DNA of 5,422 nucleotides, from contig CAYPHJ010000186.1 in the NCBI GenBank assembly GCA_964410485.1, positions 1 to 5,422 of the forward strand, read 5' to 3'. The position numbers were made by a program, and so were the translations under genes. Origin of the DNA: CAYPHJ01 sp964410485. GTDB lineage: Bacteria > Desulfobacterota > Binatia > UBA9968. The notes beneath the pieces are model-generated. The model was not told the origin of the DNA. It made no database searches and worked only from the letters and a program-made list of their open reading frames with translations. This document shows, piece by piece, positions 1-4,447 of the stretch; position 1 is the stretch's first letter; each line of letters begins with the position of its first letter.

Positions 1-243
1 GCTAAACCGGATGGAAAATTGGCCTTTGACAACTCAGCTTGCCTCTTCCCGAGGCAGCCCGGACGACAGGATGGCGGAAGGTACGACGGAAAAAAAGGAG
101 GAGAAAAAGGTGTCAGGAACCTTATTTCTTGCCCTAACTATGCGGTTCACGCTTATGAAAAGCTCGGATTTCGGCGGAGCCAACCGCCGAAGGAACTAAA
201 CGGCGTGATATACAATCCTATGGAATTCGTGGTCGATGGCTAA
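1..243 (+). CDS. 3' fragment of a possible GNAT-family N-acetyltransferase (5' end outside window or degraded)
   Basis: This frame is open from base 1 to a TAA at 241-243, so the 5' end lies outside the window. The last ~35 residues contain AVHAYEKLGFRRS (about bases 142-180) and end in NPMEFVVDG. That resembles the C-terminal end of GNAT acetyltransferases, where an Asn is followed by an alanine-rich helix, YEKLGF, and a final strand bearing Pro-Met; these enzymes transfer acetyl from acetyl-CoA to an amine. The spacing between the Asn and the Tyr is about one residue shorter than usual. The preceding ~45 codons, which include a Lys/Gly-rich stretch, do not look like the GNAT acetyl-CoA-binding region, so the gene may be truncated, rearranged or a remnant. 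The only in-frame start-like codon near the edge is a TTG at 19, which has no convincing ribosome site. The substrate is unknown. Family assignment is tentative. Confidence 0.45.
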   Translation, partial: AKPDGKLAFDNSACLFPRQPGRQDGGRYDGKKGGEKGVRNLISCPNYAVHAYEKLGFRRSQPPKELNGVIYNPMEFVVDG

Positions 244-284
244 CCTGGGTGGCCCACGCAAACTAAATAAGGCGGGAGGGGTGA

Positions 285-650
285 ATGGCCAACAACGAAA
301 TCGATGACAATAACTGGAAATCTTCGGAGACTGCGGAACGGCGAAACCGCGGGCGCGCGCAGCGCTCTGCGATGCATGGCCAGGCAACACAAATGATGCT
401 GGACTTGGCTGGAGTTGGGACGGGCAGTCGAGTTCTCGACGTAGCAGCAGGCACGGGTGATCAAACTCTCCTGGCAGCTCAGCGCGTTGGACCGACCGGT
501 CATGTTTTGGCAACGGACATTTCCGCCGCTATGATGAAGCTGGCAGCCGACGCGGCGCGAGATGCGGGTCATGGACGCCGAGAACATGGATCTCGAAGCA
601 GACTCCTTCGATGCGGTTATATGCCAACTCGGGCTGTTTCTGTTTGCTAA
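285..650 (+). CDS. N-terminal half of the broken methyltransferase (SAM-binding motif I)
   Basis: This open frame of 121 codons starts at ATG 285 behind a good ribosome site and ends at a TAG-type stop region after 648. Residues 1-95 are methyltransferase-like: a charged N-terminus, then motif I VLDVAAGTGDQT and the acidic post-motif Asp78. From about residue 96 the translation (HGRREHGSRSRLLRCG and onward) is rich in Arg and has no family resemblance. It is the out-of-frame reading of the downstream half. If translated, the product would hold only the first two strands and helices of the Rossmann fold and would not be expected to catalyse methylation. It overlaps the second half by 89 bases. 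It is listed separately because an automatic gene caller would report it as a gene. Confidence 0.4.
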   Translation: MANNEIDDNNWKSSETAERRNRGRAQRSAMHGQATQMMLDLAGVGTGSRVLDVAAGTGDQTLLAAQRVGPTGHVLATDISAAMMKLAADAARDAGHGRREHGSRSRLLRCGYMPTRAVSVC

Positions 651-1080
651 CCCAGTGCAGGTGTTGCGCGCAATGCGCCGAGTGCTTCGGCCGGGAGGAA
701 AGCTCGCAGCGGTAGTATTCTCGACCGCGGAAAGAAATCCCTACCAAGGCATCACTTTAGCGGTCGCTCATCGCTTTGGAAGTACGCCACTGCCTCTGTT
801 CTCACTCGGCGAAACCAATGTGCTTGAGAGCGCATTCAGAGAGAGCGGATTGTTTGATGTCACGGTCCGAGCCGTAAGTTTTGCCCGTCATTACTCGTCC
901 AGCGCGGAGATGATGCGAAGATTGAAGGAGACCGCCTTTCTTCGAGGAGCGGTCGAAAAATTGGCTGAATCCGAGCGTGAACAGGCTTGGGCGGAAATTG
1001 AGCGACAGTTAAGCGAATACCAGGGGCCTGATGGGGTCGATATTCCTGGCGAGTCTCTCATTGGTGCCGGAACCAAATGA
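562..1080 (+). CDS. C-terminal half of the broken methyltransferase
   Basis: This 172-codon frame opens at ATG 562 (a second in-frame ATG is at 571) and ends with TGA at 1078-1080. It contains the motif II region DSFDAVICQLGLFLF and RVLRPGGKLA. After these come the family-typical tail: a Gly-rich spot before VLESAFRESGLFDVTVRAVSF, a helical stretch with EREQAWAEIERQL, and the end GPDGVDIPGESLIGAGTK. It lacks motif I and so cannot bind SAM on its own. There is no Shine-Dalgarno sequence ahead of 562 or 571, so independent translation would depend on reinitiation. The tail is intact with no further stops, which suggests the break is recent or that the sequence is still tolerated. Confidence 0.45.
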   Translation: MRVMDAENMDLEADSFDAVICQLGLFLFANPVQVLRAMRRVLRPGGKLAAVVFSTAERNPYQGITLAVAHRFGSTPLPLFSLGETNVLESAFRESGLFDVTVRAVSFARHYSSSAEMMRRLKETAFLRGAVEKLAESEREQAWAEIERQLSEYQGPDGVDIPGESLIGAGTK

Positions 1081-1102
1081 AAATGGTGCGCGCCATTCAC
1101 GA

Positions 1103-1131
1103 CGAGTTGCGACTCGGATACCCTGTCGCAA
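1103..1131. repeat. Inverted repeats with two alternative stems
   Basis: Two stems that exclude each other can be read directly. CGAGT (1103-1107) pairs with ACTCG (1112-1116) across a TGCG loop. TTGCGAC (1107-1113) pairs perfectly with GTCGCAA (1125-1131) across 11 bases. The element lies 23-51 bases after the methyltransferase stop and directly abuts the next palindrome at 1132. No T-run follows, so it is not a standard intrinsic terminator. Its function is unknown. Confidence 0.55.
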
Positions 1132-1154
1132 TTTTGCTACACCCTGTAGCAAAA
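1132..1154. promoter_or_regulatory. Perfect 10-bp palindrome, operator-like or hairpin
   Basis: TTTTGCTACA (1132-1141) and TGTAGCAAAA (1145-1154) are exact reverse complements separated by CCC. GTCG (1125-1128) and CGAC (1155-1158) could extend the stem by 4 bp past a three-base bulge. T-tract then stem then A-tract is the reverse of a rho-independent terminator, so a dimeric repressor operator is at least as likely as a terminator. The TACA...TGTA core recalls BlaI/MecI/CopY-type operators, but those usually have a two-base rather than three-base spacer. It lies 196 bases upstream of the first solute-binding protein gene, far for a proximal operator. No regulator gene is in the window. Confidence 0.5.
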
Positions 1155-1156
1155 CG

Positions 1157-1167
1157 ACTACTGTAGT
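1157..1167. repeat. Short palindrome ACTAC-T-GTAGT sharing a half-site with the preceding palindrome
   Basis: ACTAC (1157-1161) and GTAGT (1163-1167) pair around a single T. The right half repeats the right half of the previous palindrome: CTGTAGCAA at 1144-1152 and CTGTAGTAA at 1161-1169 match at 8 of 9 positions and are 17 bases apart. Two related half-sites in the same direction suggest tandem protein binding rather than an RNA hairpin, because a one-base loop cannot fold as RNA with all five pairs. The function is inferred. Confidence 0.4.
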
Positions 1168-1337
1168 AAGCCATTGTCTCAACTCTAAGCCGGCTGCTTT
1201 CAACAAGTATTCCTCGCGAAAATGATGGGTTAGGACGGCGCACCTCAATGTAAACCAGCGGCACCAAGCTTGCGTTGCAGCGCTACCATCCCAGTAAATA
1301 CACGGCCATTACCGCGCGTGGCGACTTGATATGAAAT

Positions 1338-1343
1338 GGAGGG
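1338..1343 (+). promoter_or_regulatory. Ribosome binding site of the first solute-binding protein
   Basis: GGAGGG lies six bases before ATG 1350 and fixes that start. GAGG (1339-1342) could pair with CCTC (1346-1349) across a three-base loop, which would partly mask the site. This small stem is seen in sequence only. Confidence 0.6.
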
Positions 1344-1349
1344 CCCCTC

Positions 1350-2327
1350 ATGATTAGGAATATATTCTCAGTTTTGCTAGCCGCGTTAGCCCTCATTTCG
1401 CCTGATCTCGCCCAAGCCCAGCAGCAGACGAAGACAGCTAAAATTGGCTGGCTCAGCACCCGTCCGGTTTCCCGGTCAGGCGGCGGCTCCGGTGTAATTC
1501 GCCGAGAGCTCCGCGAACTCGGCTATGCTGAAGGCAAGAACATTGTTTTCGAAAATCGATTCACCGAGGGTAATCTCGATCGGCTCCCCGCTCTCGCTGC
1601 TGAACTGATCGGTCTCAACGTCAATGTGCTTCTCGCATACTCGACGCCTGCTGCTCGCGCCCTCAAGACCGCTACGCGGAGGATCCCCATCGTTTTTGTA
1701 AGCGCGGCTGATCCGGTTGCGGGCGGGCTAGTGGACGATCTGGCGCGGCCTGGAGGAAACATCACGGGGTTCAGCACCATTTCTTCCGTGATCGTCGGCA
1801 AACGACTGGAGCTACTCAAGGAAACTGTTCCCAAGATCGCGCGGGTCGCGGTGCTGTGGAGTCGCCAAGGCTCCGCACTACAATGGAAAGAAAGCCAACC
1901 GCCGGCACAACAACTGGGTCTGCAGCTTCATTCCATGGAGGTGAGCAGCGCCGACCGATACGAAAGTGCGTTCGAAGAAGCACTTAAGGCGGGCAGCGCG
2001 GCTCTCGTGGTGGGTGGGAGTGCGTTGGACAATGCTAATCAAAAATTGATCGTAGACTGGGCCGCAAAATATCACCTGCCGGCAATTTGCCCTCGAGCAG
2101 ATTACATTGCCAACGGTGGGTTGATTTCCTATGGCGCTGACCGGGACGAGCCCTATAAGCGTGCGGCGTCCATGATCGACAAGATCCTCAAGGGCGCCAA
2201 GCCGGCTGACATTCCGGTCGAGCAGCCGACGAAATTTGAGCTGGTGATTAATCTAAAGACCGCGAAGCAAATCGGTCTCATCATCCCGCCGAATGTATTG
2301 GCGAGAGCGAACAGGGTCATTCGATAA
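1350..2327 (+). CDS. ABC transporter substrate-binding protein, ABC_sub_bind family (paralogue 1)
   Basis: This is a 325-residue exported protein of the ABC_sub_bind family (PF04392/COG2984 type), periplasmic binding proteins with two Rossmann-like lobes that capture a small solute. Residues 1-23 form a signal peptide: Arg3, a hydrophobic core, then AQA before Gln24. Family landmarks appear in the usual order: LRELGYAEGKN (54-64), DRLPALAAEL (77-86), ARPGGNITG (132-140), GKRLELLKE (150-158), GGLISYG (256-262) and the conserved tail KILKGAKPADIPVEQPTKFE (278-297). The length is normal and no residue is obviously lost. ATG 1350 is supported by GGAGGG. It is the first of three tandem copies and the most diverged: its central region (about 170-235) does not share the EYKE...ARVLGVKLQ block of the other two. 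No permease or ATPase gene is nearby, so the ligand and transporter partner are unknown. Confidence 0.92.
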   Translation: MIRNIFSVLLAALALISPDLAQAQQQTKTAKIGWLSTRPVSRSGGGSGVIRRELRELGYAEGKNIVFENRFTEGNLDRLPALAAELIGLNVNVLLAYSTPAARALKTATRRIPIVFVSAADPVAGGLVDDLARPGGNITGFSTISSVIVGKRLELLKETVPKIARVAVLWSRQGSALQWKESQPPAQQLGLQLHSMEVSSADRYESAFEEALKAGSAALVVGGSALDNANQKLIVDWAAKYHLPAICPRADYIANGGLISYGADRDEPYKRAASMIDKILKGAKPADIPVEQPTKFELVINLKTAKQIGLIIPPNVLARANRVIR

Positions 2328-2329
2328 CC

Positions 2330-2357
2330 GTGAGGAGTGAGGCGTAAGTCGTGAGGA
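2330..2357 (+). repeat. Heptanucleotide tandem repeat between paralogues 1 and 2 (four units)
   Basis: Four consecutive 7-base units start at 2330 (GTGAGGA), 2337 (GTGAGGC), 2344 (GTAAGTC) and 2351 (GTGAGGA). They begin two bases after the TAA of paralogue 1. The last unit contributes GAGGA to the ribosome site of paralogue 2 and supplies an in-frame GTG at 2351. The first 26 bases match the repeat at 3358 at 25 positions. Confidence 0.75.
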
Positions 2358-2358
2358 G
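2353..2358 (+). promoter_or_regulatory. Ribosome binding site that decides the start of paralogue 2
   Basis: GAGGAG ends seven bases before ATG 2366, favouring that ATG over the in-frame GTG at 2351. The GTG also has a weaker GAGG at 2339-2342, eight bases upstream, so use of both starts cannot be excluded. Confidence 0.55.
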
Positions 2359-2365
2359 AAAAACA

Positions 2366-3361
2366 ATGAAGAATAAGAGGATTTTTGGTTTTGCCCTCTG
2401 CGCTTTGCTCTTTGCGCTCAGCGTTTCCGCCCAGGCGCAGCCACACGCAAAAATCCCCCGGGTAGGTTTTCTAATTTCCGCGGCCTCGGCTGCGACCGCG
2501 ACTTTCGTCGCCGCATTCCGGCAGGGACTGCGCGATCTGGGATACGTCGAAGGAAAAAACATTATCCTTGAGATCCACAGAGGCGAAGCAAAGCCCGAGC
2601 GACTTTCCGCTCTCGCCGCTGAGCTGGTCAAGCTGAAGGTGGATGTTATTGTCGCGGAAGCAGGTCCCGCGGTAGTTGCTGCGAAGAGAGCCACCAGTTC
2701 TATTCCCATCGTCATCAGGGTAGGCGTCGACCCGGTAAGAATGGGAGTTGTTGAAAGTCTGGCTCGTCCGGGAGGAAACATCACGGGAGTAGCCTCCATG
2801 ACCGTGGGGTTAGTCGGAAAACGTTTCGAGCTGCTCGCGGAGGTCGTTCCCGGGGTTCAGCGTATCGCCATCCTTACCGCATTATCGGATCGAGCCCGAT
2901 TTACGGCTACAGATGAGTACAAAGAAATTGATGCGGCAGCCCGAGTGCTCGGAGTGAAGTTGCAGGAGCTGTTAGCGCGAGACGCCGATGCGATCGACAA
3001 TGCGTTTCTGACGATGACCAGGGAACGTGCCCAGGCTTTTATGGTGACGCCTAGCCCGCGCTTTTTCCAGCATCGGGAGCGCATTATCAAACAAGCGGCG
3101 AAGAATCGCCTGCCGGCTACCTATTTCCAGAAGATATTTGTCGAGGGTGGTGGCCTGATGTCCTATGGCGCAGATTACGTCGACGAATACCGTCGCCTCG
3201 CGATCTACGTAGACCGGATCCTGAAAGGCGCAAAGCCTGCGGAGTTGCCGGTCGAGCAGCCGACGAAGTTCGAGTTGGTCATCAACCTCAAGACGGCCAA
3301 GCAGATCGGTTTAACAATACCGCCGAACGTTCTTGCCAGAGCAGATCGCGTGATTCGGTGA
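2366..3361 (+). CDS. ABC transporter substrate-binding protein, ABC_sub_bind family (paralogue 2)
   Basis: This is a 331-residue protein counted from ATG 2366; an in-frame GTG at 2351 would add five residues. Residues 1-24 are a clear signal peptide: a Lys/Arg-rich start (KNKR), a hydrophobic core, and AQA before Gln25. Cys12 lies within the core without a lipobox, so it is not a lipoprotein. Landmarks are LRDLGYVEGKN (55-65), LKVDVIVAEAG (90-100), ARPGGNITG (133-141), ARVLGVKLQ (192-200), GGGLMSYGAD (261-270) and the tail KFELVINLKTAKQIGLTIPP (301-320). Identity to paralogue 3 looks well over half by eye, greater than to paralogue 1. It starts 38 bases after paralogue 1, with no terminator between, which fits one transcript. 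It is predicted to be periplasmic. Ligand unknown; TrpX-like aromatic binding is known for some distant relatives, but nothing here shows it. Confidence 0.92.
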   Translation: MKNKRIFGFALCALLFALSVSAQAQPHAKIPRVGFLISAASAATATFVAAFRQGLRDLGYVEGKNIILEIHRGEAKPERLSALAAELVKLKVDVIVAEAGPAVVAAKRATSSIPIVIRVGVDPVRMGVVESLARPGGNITGVASMTVGLVGKRFELLAEVVPGVQRIAILTALSDRARFTATDEYKEIDAAARVLGVKLQELLARDADAIDNAFLTMTRERAQAFMVTPSPRFFQHRERIIKQAAKNRLPATYFQKIFVEGGGLMSYGADYVDEYRRLAIYVDRILKGAKPAELPVEQPTKFELVINLKTAKQIGLTIPPNVLARADRVIR

Positions 3362-3384
3362 GGGGTGAGGCGTAAGTCGTGAGC
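3358..3384 (+). repeat. Heptanucleotide tandem repeat between paralogues 2 and 3
   Basis: Units start at 3358 (GTGAGGG), 3365 (GTGAGGC), 3372 (GTAAGTC) and 3379 (GTGAGC, imperfect). The first unit contains the TGA stop of paralogue 2 (3359-3361), and the fourth supplies an in-frame GTG at 3379. It matches the 2330 repeat at 25 of 26 positions, including the odd GTAAGTC third unit. The two sites therefore share an origin or are kept the same by recombination. Confidence 0.75.
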
Positions 3385-3390
3385 AGGGAG
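3385..3390 (+). promoter_or_regulatory. Ribosome binding site of paralogue 3
   Basis: AGGGAG ends six bases before ATG 3397. The alternative GTG at 3379 has GAGG (3367-3370) eight bases before it. The alternative start would add a charged SREKT segment to an otherwise uncharged signal-peptide start. Confidence 0.5.
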
Positions 3391-3396
3391 AAAACA

Positions 3397-4392
3397 ATGA
3401 ATCAGAGCGTTACCGGTCTTGTGCTTGGCGCTTTGCTCTTGGTTCTAAGCGGCTCAGCCGCAGCGCAGCAGCCAAAGAAAGTTCCTCGGGTAGGGCTCCT
3501 TATTTCCGCGTCCGCTGCCGCGACAGCGCCGTTCATAGACGCATTACAGCAGGGATTGCGCGAACTTGGCTACGTCGAGGGCAAGAATATCGCGATCGAG
3601 CGACGGTTTGCGGAGCTGAAATTCGATAGACTTCCCGATCTAGCAACGGAGCTGGTTGGTCTCAAGGTGGACGTGATCGTTGCCGCGGGGTCGAACATTG
3701 CCGTCCGTGCTGCCCAGCAAGCAACCAGCACGATCCCAATTATAATAATAACGGGTAGCGATCCGGTGGAATTGGGGCATGTGGCTAGTTTTGCGCGACC
3801 GGGTAGGAATATCACGGGATTCACGTCCATCGCCACGGAGTTAATGGGAAAACACCTAGAGCTGCTCGCGGAAGCTCTACCTAAGGTTAAGCGTGTTGCG
3901 GTCTTCACGACAGCAAGGCAGGTAGACCGTTGGAAGGCTACAGAGGAATACAAAGAAACGGAAGCTGTGGCGCGGGTCCTCGGCGTGAAGCTTCAGATCC
4001 TCACAGCTCGCGACCCCGACACGATTGATAACGGCTTCACGGCGATCACCAAAGAGCGTGCCGAGGCGTTAGTTGTCGGGGCAAGCCCGCGTTTTACTCA
4101 GAACCGAGCTCGTATCGTTATGCAAACGGCGACACATCGCCTTCCGGCCATCTACCCGCACATTGAGTATGTCAACGATGGCGGCCTTATGTCCTATGGT
4201 GCGAACCGTGCCGACTTATTCCGCCGTTCGGCCATCTACATAGATAAGATCCTGAAGGGTACTAAACCAGCAGATCTTCCTATCGAGCGGCCGATGAAGT
4301 TCGAGCTGGTGATTAATCTGAAGACTGCGAAGCAGATCCGGCTCACGATTCCGCCCAACGTTTTGGCTAGAGCTAACCGTGTTATCCGATGA
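3397..4392 (+). CDS. ABC transporter substrate-binding protein, ABC_sub_bind family (paralogue 3)
   Basis: This is a 331-residue protein counted from ATG 3397, the same length as paralogue 2. Residues 1-23 are a hydrophobic signal sequence ending AAA before Gln24. Its n-region (MNQSVTG) has no positive charge, which is unusual; the in-frame GTG at 3379 would add Arg and Lys and may be the real start. Landmarks are LRELGYVEGKN (54-64 region), LKVDVIVAAGS (89-99), ARVLGVKLQ (192-200), DGGLMSYGAN (261-270) and the tail KFELVINLKTAKQIRLTIPP (301-320). Two glycines shared by the other copies are arginine here: ARPGRNITG (Arg137) and KQIRL (Arg315). Gln-to-Arg and Thr-to-Met changes also occur in the tail (ERPMKFE). 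It may have a changed ligand or relaxed constraint, but the frame is fully intact. Predicted periplasmic. Confidence 0.92.
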   Translation: MNQSVTGLVLGALLLVLSGSAAAQQPKKVPRVGLLISASAAATAPFIDALQQGLRELGYVEGKNIAIERRFAELKFDRLPDLATELVGLKVDVIVAAGSNIAVRAAQQATSTIPIIIITGSDPVELGHVASFARPGRNITGFTSIATELMGKHLELLAEALPKVKRVAVFTTARQVDRWKATEEYKETEAVARVLGVKLQILTARDPDTIDNGFTAITKERAEALVVGASPRFTQNRARIVMQTATHRLPAIYPHIEYVNDGGLMSYGANRADLFRRSAIYIDKILKGTKPADLPIERPMKFELVINLKTAKQIRLTIPPNVLARANRVIR

Positions 4393-4434
4393 TGGTTTAA
4401 CTCATATCGAAAAGATGCGAGCCGTACAGAAACC

Positions 4435-4442
4435 AAGGAGGT
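4435..4442 (+). promoter_or_regulatory. Full-consensus ribosome binding site of the SUMF1-domain gene
   Basis: AAGGAGGT is a complete complement to the 16S rRNA tail and ends five bases before ATG 4448. It fixes this start in preference to the in-frame GTG at 4379, which lies inside the end of paralogue 3. Of the four start sites in the cluster it is the strongest, suggesting the protein is translated at a high rate. Confidence 0.75.
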
Positions 4443-4447
4443 CCGTC

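Larger units (their letters stand above)
285..1080 (+). pseudogene. Class I SAM-dependent methyltransferase (UbiE-like), frameshifted
   Basis: Two frames together make one nearly complete Rossmann-fold methyltransferase of about 265 residues. The first frame (285 to about 569) has motif I, VLDVAAGTGDQT (residues 50-61), which binds S-adenosylmethionine. It then has GHVLATDIS (72-80), whose Asp78 would contact the ribose, and the helix AAMMKLAADAARDAG. The second frame, readable from about 562, resumes with RVMDAENMD, then DSFDAVICQLGLFLF (motif II region) and RVLRPGGKLA (679-708), and runs to a normal C-terminus ending in GAGTK. The join shifts frame and also lacks the ~4-6 residues that normally link the helix to the next strand. 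A deletion of about 17-23 bases explains this better than a single-base error. The start at 285 has GGGAGGGG at 274-281. The acceptor is unknown; UbiE/COQ5-like quinone or small-molecule methyltransferases are the nearest resemblance. It is probably inactive. Confidence 0.72.

Noticed and set aside
95..199. Strong ribosome-site-like AAGGAGGA (95-103 area) followed by GTG 110 and a 29-codon frame
   Set aside because: The encoded peptide has no recognisable features and runs in a different frame across the GNAT-like C-terminal segment, which is better supported; the purine run is probably coincidental.
1031..1225. Plus-strand 64-codon frame overlapping the methyltransferase C-terminus
   Set aside because: It overlaps well-supported coding sequence in another frame, and its Ser/Arg/Thr-rich product resembles non-coding translation.
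1009..1248. Minus-strand open frame of 79 codons across the methyltransferase end and the intergenic region
   Set aside because: No recognisable domain, no ribosome site, and it reads through the palindromic segment; it looks like chance open frame.
1270..1300. Possible sigma70-like promoter: TTGCGT at 1270 and TAAATA at 1295
   Set aside because: The 19-base spacer and poor matches make it no better than chance; a promoter must exist upstream of 1350 but its position cannot be supported.
1523..1834. Minus-strand open frames opposite the three binding-protein genes (for example 1523-1834, 2317-2799, 3570-3953)
   Set aside because: They recur at the same relative position opposite each paralogue, as expected of antisense shadows of a conserved codon pattern, and no ribosome sites accompany them.
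3738..3754. AT-rich ATTATAATAATAAC stretch resembling a -10 region inside paralogue 3
   Set aside because: It simply encodes the Ile-rich strand IPIIIIT at a conserved place in the family; no paired -35 element or downstream start makes it a credible promoter.
4379..4447. Upstream GTG start at 4379 for the SUMF1-domain gene
   Set aside because: It would overlap the end of paralogue 3, has no ribosome site, and would place 23 polar residues before a normal signal peptide; ATG 4448 has a full-consensus site.
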